A stretch of DNA of 64,000 nt from Magnolia sinica (GCF_029962835.1 NC_080578.1:103333759-103397758), one strand, 5' to 3'; positions 33,650-46,634 are shown, counted from the stretch's first letter. Program-made: numbers and translations. Notes: generated by a model from the sequence alone, not told the origin.

Positions 33650-34440
33650 AGGTCGAGCTGTGTGGGCCCCACTGTGATGCTTGTCGAACATCAACACCGT
33701 GCATTTGATGGTTCCCCTTTAAATTATGGGATATCCTAAAAATCAGCCGTATACAGAACTCAGGTAGGTCATACCATCTTAAAGCATGTGAAGACATGCC
33801 TAAAACATATAAAATCACTTGGCGGGGCCCATCTAAAATTTGGATGCATCTGAAACTTGGTCTTAACCCTCATCCAAGTGGGACACACATAATGGATGGG
33901 GGCTGGATTTGCAAACCACATCTCGGTGGACCCAAAAAATGATTATGAATTTTTTAATGGAGGGTAGCCCCTCTCAACTTCTGTATGTGGTGTGGCCCAC
34001 ACAAGTCACGGATTGACTTGATTTTTGAAACCTAGGCCCACCATGGAATGATGCATCTGACTGATGGGGTAGATGTTCAGTTCACATGAATAAAGCTTAA
34101 AAAATGTTCAGGTGGGCCACACCATGGGAAATTGTAGTTATTGATCACTAAAAATGTTTTGTGGGCCACGAAAGTTTGGATTAAGCTGACATTTGTTTTT
34201 TACCTTTCATCCAGGACCTTGTCAACAGGTTGGATGGTCAAAATAAAATTACGAAGGACCTAGGAAGATTTTAAGGGTGAGTGTTCAATGACCATTGTTT
34301 CCTATGGTGTGGTTCATCTGAAATTTGTTCTTATTTTCTTTAAAGAACACTGTCTAAAATAATATGAAAAAAATAGATGGACGGTGTGGATATACATTTC
34401 GAAGTAGGCCCTATGGTCAACGTCGTACCACGTCGCTGAT
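33650..34440. repeat. two adjoining GGCCCAC foldback repeats
   Basis: The first (33658-34060) begins GTGTGGGCCCCACTGTGATG and has diverged in its core. The second (34080-34430) runs from the left arm AGGTGGGCCACACCATGGGA through the core TCATCCAGGACCTTGTC to the right arm AGATGGACGGTGTGGATATA. Confidence 0.65.
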
Positions 34441-34629
34441 TGATTGATTATAAAAAAACTCATCCGTTGCGTGAGCCAAACCACTTTCTAACATGCAAAT
34501 CATGCGTTGCGTAGGCCATCTCTAACAATAGTGCGTAACCCCATTAGATCTCACCACATCAAGCACTAACAAATCCTTGAATCCCGTCCTGGAGATCGAA
34601 GGCCCCACCCAGTTAGGTGGCGTTGAGCA

Positions 34630-35065
34630 TTGTGGGGCCCACATGATGTGTGATTTATATTCACACTGTTCATTTGTTTCTTCTGGCAAGAATGAGCTTA
34701 AACAAATCCAAACCTCAAATGGGCCACACCAAATAAACCAGTAACGATGATGAGGTCATCATCCACCGTTGAAACCTTCCCAAGGCCTATGATAATGTTT
34801 ATTTTTTATCCAACTTGTGCTTAAGGTTACACCTTACCAGAATTTAGAGAAAAATTAAATATCATTGTGATTCAAAAAAATTGTCAGTCTCATGAAGTTT
34901 TTTAATGGTGAACATTCAATCACTACAATTCCTATGGTGTTATCAGCTTAAGCTTTTGAGTCAGCTTCATTTTTTAGATAGTGCCTTGAAATGAGTTGGT
35001 AAAACAGATAGATGGTATGGATATAAAATACATATATTAGAGCGGTCCCCTCTGTGGTGGGTGGT
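34630..35065. repeat. GGCCCAC foldback repeat, diverged copy
   Basis: It starts TTGTGGGGCCCACATGATGT and ends in AGATGGTATGGATATAAAAT. The arms are inverted, the core differs from the family norm, and the segment around 34840-34890 is unique. Confidence 0.65.
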
Positions 35066-35739
35066 GTTGGGTCACCACCCAATCAGTGACCCCCAAATCT
35101 ATCAGCAACCGACAATTAATGTTATTTGGCCACCATTAAAAGTTCACATTGATTAGAGAAGCTTTTTCATTCTGTCAATAACATACAAAAGTAGACTTCT
35201 TTTTTTTATGAAAGAAGATTTCAAAACCAATGCAAGTAGTCCATTTGGCCCAAATATTATTTATTCATATCTATATTATATATGGTGCTAAAAGCTTTTA
35301 GGCATTTTTACCTCCATTAAAAGGATATAAGAAGAAATAATGAAGTTGGAGTATTTTGGAGACTGGAGAACGTGGTTCTTGTTCAATGTATGGTTTAAAA
35401 TTTTCACTTGCAGAAAAGCCTGCAGATGGCTTAGATTTTACTTGTAACTAAATATTTTTGTCTTTCAATTCTTTGATGCTGAGTAGTTCACTTGAACTTC
35501 TCATTCTCTTTGTATGTAGTCTCCATGAAGTATACTAGTGGGAAGATTGTGTAACAAAAGCTTTATGGGGTTCCCCAAGGTAACCACATGAAATCAATAT
35601 CGTACATTTATTTTATTTTTTTATTTTATTTTTTTTATTTATTTTTGTGCCGGTTCATAGTAGGAAGTCAGCTTTAAAAAGGCAAATTTCAAGCTTGAGT
35701 AGGTACCAGCACAGGAAAATGTACGGATAAGTAACCCAC

Positions 35740-36745
35740 CATTGGTTAAGGATATGCATAAGGGGGCGATAACAAATGTGAGGATCATTATAAGAGAGAG
35801 AAGTGGGTTTTCGTTCATTATAGTTTTGTACTAAGGTTGGCATTAAGCTTTCATGTTGGTTATAGACGAGTTAACAGAGCATCTACCATGGTGTATGTTG
35901 TTTGTAGATGACATAATTTTGATTGACAAGATGAGCAATGATGTAAACACAAAGCACAAAGCAACATTGATGGAAGGGCACTTAGAATCTAAATGATTTA
36001 AAATTTGTTAGACTAAAACATATTATATGGACTATAATTTTAGTAATAATAAAAGTGAAAAAATAATAATTAAGATTATTTTTTAATGTTAGAATTAATT
36101 AAGATTGTTTACCACGTAGTTTTCCACAATAACAACTTTCGATACCTTAGGAAGATAATTCATAAGAGTTGAGAGATTGAAAAGGTGAGGCCCATAGAAT
36201 TGAAGCGGAGTGGAAGAAATAGAGATATGCCTCTAAAGTTTCATGCGATCATCATGTAGATCATCATGTACCGCACAAACTGAAAGGGAATTTTAGAGGA
36301 TGGCTATAAGACCCGCCATGCTTTTATAGAATATAATGTTGGGTAGTTAAGGAAAAACATGTCCATAAGATTCATGCATTTAAAATGAGGAAGTTAAGAT
36401 GACGAGTGGCAAGACAGGGAGATGGAACTAGAAATGATTGCATCCAAGGAAATTCAGGAGTAGCACCAGTAGGTAATGAGATGAGGGAAAATACACTTAA
36501 ATAGTTTGGTCATGTGCAATGAAGATCATGAATTGCGTTGGCTATTAGAAGTAAGTTGATACTAGTTGATGGCTCTAAGATAGCAAAGGGGAGTGCTTAA
36601 CGGAAGTGGGTTAAATTCAAGCAGTAAAAAAAAGGAATGATGACCTATGGTCGAATTGAAGTTATGGCCCTTAAAAGAGTGGAATAGCAAAAAATGATTT
36701 ATGTAGCTGACCCAATTAGTTGAGATAAGGCTTAGATGATGAAGA
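35740..36745 (+). mobile_element. RTE-type LINE remnant
   Basis: The plus strand keeps the order of RTE reverse transcriptase: AAGGATATGCATAAGGGGGC (KDMYEGA-like), LVIDELTEHLPWCMLFVDDI with the active-site region as FVDD, then decayed 'LRWFGHV' text near 36505, and the 3' tail TGAGATAAGGCTTAGATGAT that typifies plant RTE ends. No frame is open for long. It is 5' truncated. Confidence 0.8.
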
Positions 36746-37726
36746 TATGACCCATCATTTTGTATAAATGGACACATATAGGGGTCTCTTTTTCACTCCA
36801 TATTTTCATTAAAACCTGCATAAAGTTCACTCTTGTGTGTGGAACTCATTGCTGTGAAATCACGGTCAACAATCATAACCTATGATTTGTGAACATTTGC
36901 TTGTTCAAATAGGACCATAAGCTATTCTTCATTTTCAACCATCCAATATATGTCCACCAATCTTATTGTCAAAGAATCAAATGAACGTAATTTTTTATTC
37001 ATGATACATCTAAACAGGGAACCATAATTTGGACAATTTATTTTAGTTACTGTTATGTCACATATGCAATTTAAGTAACTTGTGAGTACATGTATATCAT
37101 CTATCATACAATGCTAGAGTATGAAAGAAATCATCCAAGTGGGGTTATTTGATACTCTGGCTGGATATGATGCTTGATATGCAAATGGGATAATCTTCAG
37201 TGAAGTCTTAGAAGAAGAGTTAGATTCTGAAAAGTTTCTAGAGTGTTCTTAACCGTTGGATGATCTCTATATGACTATCATCCTAGGCATCTATGTAAAT
37301 ATTCTTAAGAGTTCTCAGTTCTATACAAGAAGTGAGGAATCTTCATTCATAACCAAACCTCAATAAGTTTTAAACCCTGTAAAGTTATAGTGCAATACAA
37401 GCTCTTTTGCTCGTGTGCTCTCTCCTCTTCCAAGTAGCTTGGATACACTTGGCTGGCTGGCAAACAATCTGCACTTGGGTAGTGCTTGCTGTAAAAGGAT
37501 TTGCATGCAGGATAATATGGCTGATGGGTGGTATTTGTTCTTCCCCAATGGGATTCTAGTTTGAAATTGAATGACATTTCAAAGAAAAATCTCAAGTAGA
37601 TTAGGCTCCAAATTCAAATTTTCATTCGTGGGAGAAACTATGTTTAATGAGAATCACAGTTGCCTCTAGGAAACTCTTTGTTAGATTTACGAATGCGAAA
37701 TTAACTCAGTGTATGCAAGCATTTGC
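36746..37726. other. no gene seen
   Basis: About 980 bp with no convincing frame. A partial match to the short dispersed motif (TTTGATACTCTGGC) lies at 37149. The part 37230-37380 could be an old LTR, but no second copy or primer site was found. Confidence 0.35.
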
Positions 37727-37737
37727 ATGGAGGGATC

Positions 37738-37869
37738 CTTACTCTTGCTCCGGTGGTAGACTCCCAGGAGTGTCAACACCCGGTCAAGGGTTCGACTATC
37801 CATAGGTGGTGAAATCCCACTAAGGCATGAGTGTGTTGGGTGTGTGTGCGTGTGTTAAAAAAAAAAAAA
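37738..37869 (+). mobile_element. tRNA-derived SINE
   Basis: The body has an A-box-like GCTCCGGTGGTAGACTCCC and a B-box-like AAGGGTTCGACTATCC, then a GTGT-rich 3' region and a run of 14 A. Flanks ATGGAGGGATC (37727-37737) and ATGGTGGGATC (37870-37880) match at 10 of 11 positions, a target duplication of LINE type. Its 3' GTGT plus A tail differs from the SINE at 1515. Confidence 0.8.
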
Positions 37870-38082
37870 ATGGTGGGATCAACCAAGAGGGAGATGGTTA
37901 GTTCAGAGAAAATCAGGACTAGATGGTAGCAAGGAGATCACCCACCATCTATGACTTTGTGTCCTCTCTGGGCATGCTTTGGAGGCAAAGCAGTTCTCTA
38001 TTCTTCATGAGAAAACAGATAATTTGCAGAGAGATGGTAAACAAGATGCTCGCGGAAATGTTGATAGAGCCAAGACGCCTTT

Positions 38083-40438
38083 TGTTGAGGGTCAAATATT
38101 GCATATCAGACCCATTTATTGCATGGATTTACAAGCATGGCACCGTTTAATAGCCTAATTTAATTGAATTTGTGATGCAGGGCGTCTTCATGAGCTTGGA
38201 CTGGGAAAGGACACTAAAAAGCATGAATTTACCGATCTGATGACACTAAAGCATGGGACGGACTCTAGAAGACCAAGAGCGACGAAATTATACACCAGGG
38301 GTCCGCGGAAATCGAGGAATCGAAGCTCAAGTGGCCTGAAAAGTGTCCAGAATGCAAGATTATAGGGTTCCCACCATCTGATCAGTTCGAAACTTCATAC
38401 GTGGCCTGAGGACCATAAATGAACCGTACACGTAAAATTTCAGCTCCTGGATCACTGTGAAAGTGGCCCAACGGACAGATCAGCCCATAAATTTCTGATC
38501 TGGGGCCCACCTGATCTCTGGATACACCTCATCTTCGGTTTCAATGCCTTAAATCGTGTGAAAAACCAGATGGACGGAGTAGATTTCTCACAAACATCTC
38601 TGTGGGACCCATATAGTAGTGCACGTACATGTTGTGCAGGTGCACCGGGCGCGCACCAAAAATCCAAACCTCGGTCAGCAAGCGCTGACCGAGCTCTCCT
38701 TCTCCGATTCAAATTCCTCCCTGCGGAAGGAAGAAAATCTTGCGCTCTTTCCTGTGGGCCCCACCCATTGGCCAAATAAAGAATCCAAGCCATTCATCGA
38801 GTCCATAACGGCCTGCTCACTAAGTCCTAGGCGACAGAATTTGACGATACAATGGATACTGATCTCTAGCTGCCCCAAAAGAGCGACGGACGGCTGAATG
38901 AAATCGTCCCTGGACCGCACCGATTTTTATCCAAAAACAGTGCATCCTACCTGTTTTTTGGAGCTGATATGAATGGACGGTGTGGATTTCCAAAAACGAA
39001 AGCCATGTGGGCCCCACCATCAGCCAGCGTAAGTACGTAACGCACTCTGTTTCGCAACCGACGCCGTCCGGTTTTTGCGGCAGATTGTGCGCTCGTGGAG
39101 CCGATCGGACGGACGATCTGAACCGTTCATCATGAAGGTCTGCTCGAAAGCCCCCAGAGGACGTTGTCCTTTTGGAAGGAAAGCAAAGAAGAAGAGTAGG
39201 GGAAGACTCCGATCTAGCTGTTGTGCGTAAACGGCGTCTCCGCAGCCAAGTCGTCCGCGGACTCCGGCCTTCCTGCACACCCTCCTGCTCTATATAAGGG
39301 AAGAAGAGGATTCGGAGAGGGGGATGGGAGAGTTTTGGAAGGCTTGAACGGGGCATCTGGGGTTGGAAGAAAAAAAAAAAAAGAAAAGAAAAGAAAAAGC
39401 TTAGTTTTTGGGAAGGGAGGCAGCGTTTGAAGGAAGAGGAGTCCCGGCTGCTGATGCACGTTTTGAGCATTAGTTTTTGGAAACTCTGGCAACGTGAGGA
39501 GAGAAAGGAAGGAAGGTGCTGGAGTGCACGGCTGGGAAGAGCTTTGGGTTTTGTTTTCTTGAGGAAAGGAGCTGAAGGTGGAGTGCAGGGTGATCGGTTT
39601 TTGGGTTGTAGACAGAGAGCACAGGTGGTCTGCTGCTGTAACTGTTTGGAGAAGGATTGAAGAGACGTGTCCAGAGGTTGGCTTGGCTGGAATATGATGC
39701 TGGAACGGGAGAGCGTGAAGAAAGAATAAGTGTTTTCTTCTTTTCTTTTCTTTTCCAGTTTATTTTTATTTTGTTGCTTAATCAGCCCATCCATGTGTGG
39801 CTAATCCTCTTAGCTAGGGCTAAGAGGTGAAGCCTGTAGCGAGATGGGAGACACTATTTCCTGCTTTCCATTTAAATTTATGAACTGAACTTGGTTTTGA
39901 GTTGATTATTAAAAGAATATTTTCTCGATCTTTAATGTTTTGGTTGAAATTACAAATGGGTTTCAATGGCTTTGAATATCTCTTTTTCTCTTTTGATGTT
40001 TATGACGTCGAGGCCTGCTGTTCACCATCGTCTCCTGGGCATGGTTGGATGATAGTACTCTTCCTAACTTTCATGTACTTTTGATTGGTTGGTAATTAGT
40101 TTAATCATGTTGTTTGCTTTGTCTCTTGGGCATGGTTAGATGATGGAATCCATTCTAATTCATATACCTTTCATCTCTTGAAAACCAGATCAAGTTTAGT
40201 TAAATGATCTCTACAAGTGGATCCTCTGAATCCCTAGTTTCCTTCCCTTGAATTTCTTAGAGTTTTACATCAATCTCTCACCATTATTCATCAAATTCTA
40301 TTTGGTTTAGGTCACATCTTAGTCTGGTTCTATTTCTACCTAGTTTCAGGAAACGTACAGGTATCAGTCCCTGTGGATTCGACCTCGGTCTTACCGAGTT
40401 TATTACTACATCACAACCCTATACTTGGGGAGTGAACA
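38083..40438 (+). mobile_element. solo LTR of a gypsy-type element
   Basis: A 2,356-bp segment starts TGTTGAGGGTCAAATATTGC and ends CTTGGGGAGTGAACA. It is flanked by the perfect 5-bp duplication CCTTT (38078-38082 and 40439-40443). A TATA box CTATATAAGG lies near 39290, and the last 100 bp (CCCTGTGGATTCGACCTCGG, CCGAGTTTATTACTAC) are typical of gypsy LTR 3' parts. With no internal region on either side, the best reading is a solo LTR left by recombination. The 324-codon frame antisense to it (38820-39794) is not a gene. Confidence 0.85.
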
Positions 40439-40443
40439 CCTTT

Positions 40444-41400
40444 CCAAATCATGATCAAAGAGGAAGTATCTCGCTCGGACTAGTTTATGTCAAAGCATAT
40501 AGGAAATAAATCAATTCCTAATCCTCCACCATTTAGAAGGAATCACCCAAGACGGAATGGAAGTTCGACACCTCGACAGTTGCATTGTTCAAACTACCAG
40601 CATCTGGGTCTCATCTATTATATATTTCTGTGCATGGATTTTGAGAATTGATGGCTAAACTTCCTGTGAGGTGAGCTGCTACTGTAATTCAAGGTAGAGA
40701 TTGTGACCTGGTTGGTGTTATAGGATATTGACACTAGGACTAATTTGCAAGTTGAACACGGTGCTGATGAGTAGGAAATGGAATATGTTCAGAGATGTTT
40801 TCCAGGTAGGTGAATAGCCGTTTGGAACAAGCATCCGTGCGTTTGGATGATGCTCTAGTTGCAACCACTTTTGGATTTGAGAATTACTGTTCAAATAATG
40901 ACACAAGTGGGGAAGAGGATCTGATTCAACCAAAGTGGGTGACGTGAGGGGAATCAAAGAAAGTTAACTGGTTGCTGAATAAAGACTAAAGTACTTCCTA
41001 TCATTGCTGAAATGACCAAAGTACTACTACATATTGGATGGATGTAGAAACAACCAATACGCAGCGTGGATTGAAAACTTGCTGACTTCAACTCAAAACT
41101 GGGCCAAATCAACTCGACTTGATGAGATTTTGAGCCGAGTCTTGATCCAGACTTGACAGGGCTCATCAAGTCAGCTGAACAACTCGGCCAACTCGATACA
41201 ACTTACCGTGTAATCCACCCTTTCAACTGCCATTTGGAGCTATTTGGATTAGTGGATTTTATTTTATTTTTTACTTTTTTGAGGAAAATGGTGTTTCTCA
41301 GATATATAGAAAACGATAAGAAATGAAAAGCCATTTCCATTGGTTGTTTTTTCAACAAGATTTTCTTCTTCTTTTTTTTAATCTTCATTTCCATATCTAT
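40444..41400. other. no gene seen
   Basis: No coding frame. A weak stretch at 41090-41200 (AACTCGACTTGATGAG, AACTCGGCCAACTCG) recalls hAT family A word usage, but has no clear terminus. Confidence 0.35.
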
Positions 41401-41406
41401 TGTTTG

Positions 41407-41408
<2 letters not shown>

Positions 41409-41493
<85 letters not shown>
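41409..41493. repeat. (TA)n microsatellite, about 42 units
   Basis: An uninterrupted AT dinucleotide run at the left edge of the minisatellite. The YIYIYI end of a minus-strand frame comes from it. Confidence 0.95.
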
Positions 41494-41497
<4 letters not shown>

Positions 41498-41519
41498 TCT
41501 AATTAAAGATGGAATGTAA

Positions 41520-42285
41520 CATATGTGTGCATTGAAGATGAATGGATTGCAGCACGTGTCGCATTGGCACATATGGGACATTGGCATGTGTGGATGCTTA
41601 AAGATGGATGGTGACACATATTGCACATTTGGCACGTTCACGTGTGTCACATGTGGAGTGCTTAAAGATGGATGGTCGTACATGTGGCACAATAGCACAC
41701 ATAGGTTACTTGAAGATAAGGGTGGCGCATGTTGCCCATGAGGGTTGACTCGCTTAAAGATGGGTGGTTGAACATTTTGACCATGTGATGCATTGGCATG
41801 TGTGTGTGTACCGTGCTTTAAGATGAATTGTGGCACTTGTGATACATTGGTATACATGGGGCACTTGAATGGACATCTGCACATGTTGGGTGCTTAAAAG
41901 TAGTCGGGGTGCATGTTGCACATGTCACACATTGGCACATGTCATGTATGTGAACCGTATAAAAATGGCTGGCCATTTGGCACAAATGACTCAATAACAT
42001 GTGACACATGTAGAGCTTTGGAAGATGAGAGTGGGATATGTTGCACATGGCACCTTGGGGTGTGGGTGCGACACATTGAAACAGGAGCGAATAAAAAGAT
42101 AGGTGATGGCACATGTTACACATATGACACAATTGCACGAGTGTGGCGCTTTGAGATGGATGGCGCAAATACTACACGTGACATATTGGCACGCATGGGA
42201 CACTTGAAGATGGATGGTTGTGCATGTGGAGCACTTGAGAAGATGGGCAGTGGCACATGTCACTACCATATGGGGGCACTTTATA
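41520..42285. repeat. degenerate minisatellite, about 60-75 bp units
   Basis: Some ten imperfect units share GCTTAAAGATGGATGGT, GGCACATGTTGCACAT and CATTGGCACATGTG words. Units have drifted and vary in length. Several 70-168 codon frames cross it on both strands with no family resemblance. Confidence 0.75.
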
Positions 42286-43480
42286 AAAAGAGAAGTCTTT
42301 TCCTCTCATTTTACTCAATTTCTATGTCATTTCTAAAGTCTAGTAAAGAAACAAAAAATTGACATTTTTCGAAAATGAAAACTGGATTTTCAAGAAACAA
42401 AAACAAACAATGAAAACGTCACATTTCCTCAGTTTATATTTCAATAAATCTTAATTCAAACTCGCGACCTGTCAAGCAATCCATAAGCATTAGTTGGGTT
42501 TTCCTTGGTTGTGTAATATATGCACTGATTCTAATGATCTTAAAATTTTATTATCAACTAAAAAATTCACCAACTGCAGTCAACCACAACCCCTCATCAA
42601 AAGAAGAAAAGAAAAGGGGATAAAAAGAAAAGAAAAAAGAAGAAGAAAAAGATAATCTACCCATACACAACTCCAAAAGGCCAAAATACATTCCTAAGCC
42701 CTAGTCTAACCCTTTCCTCACATTACAAAACCATGTGACAGCACCTCCTACACAGTCCATGAAACAATTTCCCAGCTCTCTTACCTAAACAGGCCCTAAA
42801 TCCCAACCATATGACCTTGAGTCCCTTCCCAAATCCTAGATTTCTTCCAAGGACCTATGTGTTGCCTTCGTGACGATCCACTTACATCCCTACGGCGTTT
42901 TTTTTTAGATGCACCACCCCCTGCTTAGAAAAGACATTCAATTGATTCATCGAAGAAGAAAAGATCAACTATCTTCCACCGTCCATGTATACGGCAATAC
43001 TTGTGAGTAAACTAAAGAATTACTCTAGAGAATTCTGCAATGACCGTTCTTGGCTCACGGAAACTCCCGAGTACAAGTGACTGTACTGTTGGTAAATGCA
43101 GATGCCCCATGTGGAATGCTGTGCCATGGATGACCTACCGTAGAAAGAGCACACCAATAATTCAATCCTAGCTGTACAAGAAGTGGGGTTCAAATGGTTA
43201 GTGAAACTAAAAAATGGGCAATTTGCAAAGCGAGTTTGTTTCTATTAGTACAAGAAATGAGCAGAATAGCTACACAATTTGGGTGAATTGCCATTCTTAC
43301 AACCTTAGACATGAATTAGAGAACTCACATAGCCTGTGTTTGAATATGCAAGTGAATCAAATTGCAAACATTTGGTTTACAAGAGGAACTAACAAAGGAA
43401 ATTAACCATGTTTCTAGTATTTTTAATGATGGAGAAGTCCTTGAATTGCAGTACCCTTTCTTTCGAGTCCAACGTGTAGC
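42286..43480. other. no gene seen
   Basis: Contains an A/G-rich tract (42600-42655) and otherwise unremarkable sequence. No frame, RNA gene or known repeat was recognised. Confidence 0.4.
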
Positions 43481-43481
43481 C

Positions 43482-43990
43482 TAAGAGGTTGTTTGGCACC
43501 CTGGATTTGGACATCACTCTTTACGTTTGGTAACCTCGGTTTTGCCTGGCTGGATTTCAAATTCAGATTTCGAGCCACATTGTCTTCCTTTCTAAAAGCT
43601 GGGTTGCAAAAATCCAACCCAACTACTAAATTTTGTAAACAGTTCCCTTTGGCGTGGCCCACCTGACTTTAAGAATGGCCTGATTTTTAGAGTGTCCATG
43701 CATCCTAGTCTGATGCATCTCCTGAAAGGATTGGCCCGCATATAAAAAATAATAATAATAAATAAATAATGAAGACAGGCCTAAAGGTAATCCGGAAGGT
43801 TTTAATGGTGGGTGTCCCAACTGTTCCCTCCAGTGTGGCCCACCTGAGCTTTCAATCTACCTGATTTTTGGCAGCCAAGGAAACGTGAGAGGGTGCACAT
43901 TTTAAATGGATTAGATGTCATTTTCAGATCACAATGACCCCAGAAAAATATAGGATTTCACAAATCCAGGTTGCCAGACACAATTGATAG
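43482..43990. mobile_element. TIR element with a GGCCCAC insert
   Basis: The left end GAGGTTGTTTGGCACCCTGG and the right end CAAATCCAGGTTGCCAGACA are inverted matches over about 22 bp. A GGCCCAC-type segment occupies 43640-43860. No target duplication could be settled. Confidence 0.55.
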
Positions 43991-45477
43991 AATCCAAATC
44001 TCAAGGAGTTCAAAACCTAGGTTTGAATTCTCAAGGGATTATTTAGATGCCAGTAAAGTTTTAAGTTGTAAACACTTTACACACTTGAAAAGAGTTTCAG
44101 GTGTAAACTGTTTACATGCTATTCTGTTTGACTTTTTAAGTCCTGAATTGTTTATTGGTAAACACTTTTTTTAAGGATAATAGATCATAGTTCTGTTTTA
44201 TTGAAAGGTTGCTTGATAACCAGGTAAACAAATTATTTGTTTGGCTAATTTGTGAAGTGTTTAACAATGTATAAAGTAGGTATGCACACCACATGGAGCT
44301 TGGGATGGTAAATCCTGACAAAATCTGCAAATCACATTTTTTTTTTAAAAAAAGACCTAAGTTCTGTAGGGACCAGGAGAGCATCAAAGTATGCACATGC
44401 TAGGCAAATTGGATATCTTGCATCCATCAAAGTGGGCCTCATGCACAATCTAGTGTGTCCCATCCCAAATGTTCCATCTCATGTGGCTTGTCTAATGATC
44501 AATGGAGTCGTTTTTTTTTTTTTTCAGGGCCATAGGAGAGCATCAAGAGATGCACATGATGGACAGATTAGATGTATTGTACACATCATGATGGCCCCCA
44601 TATAGCATGAGTATTATCAACCATATTCTACTATGTATAATGTATTTTCAGTTGTAAAAACACTACCGGTAATATGAAACTAGATTTTAAGCTTGAAAAA
44701 AGGATGAGTTTACTAGTATTGCCATCTAGACACCTACTAGTAAACCCTTCACAACTAAGGGGTCATTTGGATGCCTATAAAATACTTAATTGTAAAGGAG
44801 TTACAGGTAAACAATTTACAAGTAGGTGTTTGGATGGAATATTTGCATGTGAAATGTTTACAAGTTGTAAACACTTTAAATATAAACCCACCCTTTTTTT
44901 CCAGGAATAAAAGCCATATTTTAGGTTACAGGTGAAGTCTTTATCCTTTTCAAAAAAAGGACATTATACATACTAGAACAAAATAGATGATACTCGCGCC
45001 TGATGTATGGAGCCTATTGTGATGTATACATTACATCCAATCTGTTCATCATGTGCAGCCCTTGATGTTGTTCCATGGCCCCAAAAAGACGGCCCGATTG
45101 ATAATCAGATGGGCCACATGAGGGGAAAATTTTGAGATGAGATGCCCATCACAAATCCTTCCAGATTATGTGGGGCCCACTATGATGGGTGCAAGACATC
45201 TGATCCGTCCAGTATGTGCATACTTTGATACTCTCCAATGGCAAATAATAAAAAAATCAACCCTTCTTATGTGATTTGCATATTTTGGCGGAATTTACTA
45301 CCCCAGGCTCTATGTGTTGTGAATAGCCACTTTACACATTGTAAACACTTTACAAATTAGCCAAATACATAATATGTTACCCTAGGGGTCATTTGGATGC
45401 CTGTAAAATCCTCAAGTTGTAAAGGGATTCCAGGTAATTGAATTGCAAAAGCTGCTCGGATACCTGCAATTGCCTCT

Positions 45478-45853
45478 AAGGGGTTGTTTGTATGCCTGTA
45501 AATGTTTCAAGTGCTACATTATTTACAGGTGTAAATCATTTGCAGCCTGTCCTGTTTTGCTTTAAGCCACAAATGATTTACAGGTAAATGATTGTTTGTG
45601 TTTGGATAGCCAAAAAATTGTTTGAGTCCCCTGTAAATAGAAAGCTAATAGTTCCATTTATAGCCATTAGGCTGTAAATGGAGAGCCCGTAAATGAAATC
45701 ACAACTTTTTGTTTGTGAATCAAATGGGGCTGAAAGTTGTAAATGATTTTAAATTATTTACATGCATTTTTCAGCATCCAAACACGAACTGTAAACCATT
45801 TACCTGAAAATCATTAACAGTTAGCCCCATTTACAGGCATCCAAATGGCCCTA
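45478..45853. mobile_element. complete TGTAAA-family foldback element
   Basis: A 376-bp element begins AAGGGGTTGTTTGTATGCC and ends GGCATCCAAATGGCCCT, with TGTAAATG/CATTTACA just inside both ends. Inner text is rich in TTTACAGGT words and has no coding capacity. Confidence 0.7.
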
Positions 45854-45879
45854 AAGGCTTTACAGGCTATAAACACATT

Positions 45880-46634
45880 TAATGCAGGGGCATTTTCACA
45901 CTGGCCTCAAGTGAGGTCGCTTGTTGGATGCAAGGGCACACTCGAGGTGGGTGACCCATGCGATTTGGGGGCCACGAGGGAGGTCTCGTGTTCGAGATCC
46001 TTACCAGGAGTGATTAAAGCGCATTTCACACCGGGCTTGAGTGGGGTCGCCTGTGGGATGCGGGGACATACTTGCGGTGGGCGGCCCACGTGATTTGGGG
46101 CCCCACGAAGGGGGTTCGGCCGAGGTCCTAACCCATGAGATGTGGGGCCTGGGCTATAAGATAAAGGGATTAATTCGTCATACTCTAACAGTTCGAGCTT
46201 TTAGAGCAAGCGGTTAATTGTCCTACATCAAATTGGTATCAGAGCGGGAGGTCTCGTGTTCTAGACTCCTCACCGGGGGTGATTAATACAGAGGCATTTT
46301 CACACTAGGCTCAAGTGGGGTCGCTTGTTGGATGTAAGGGCACACTCGGGGTGGGTGACCCATGCGATTTGGGACCCACGGGGGAGGTCTCGTGTTCGAG
46401 ACTCCTTACCAGGGGTGATTACTGCGCATTTCACACCGGGCTTGAGTGGGGTCCCCTGTGGGATACCGGGACACACTCGGGGTGGGCGGCCCATGTGATT
46501 TGGGGCCCACGAAGGGGGTTCGGCCAAGGTCCTAACTCATGAGATGTGGAGCCTGGGCTATGAGATAAAGAGATTAATTCGTCATACTCTAGCAGTTCAA
46601 GCTTTTAGAGCAAGCGATTAATTGTCCTGCATCA
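45880..46634 (+). mobile_element. TRIM retroelement, copy 2 (755 bp)
   Basis: Two 351-bp direct repeats (45880-46230 and 46284-46634) flank a 53-bp interior that contains the primer-binding site TGGTATCAGAGC at 46234-46245. The perfect target duplication ACATT lies at 45875-45879 and 46635-46639. As in copy 1, the ends are TAAT...ATCA. The LTR holds an internal partial repeat: GGTCTCGTGTTCGAGA, which normally lies in the interior, sits inside each LTR, followed by a second CATTTCACACCGGGC start. Confidence 0.88.

Noticed and set aside
38820-39794. A 324-codon open frame on the minus strand
   Set aside because: It lies antisense to a well-defined solo LTR, has low-complexity F/S/P-rich text and no recognisable domain.
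41378-41884. A 168-codon minus-strand frame, Cys/His-rich
   Set aside because: It is read through a minisatellite and the (TA)n run; the Cys and His are set by the repeat and do not form a zinc-finger pattern.
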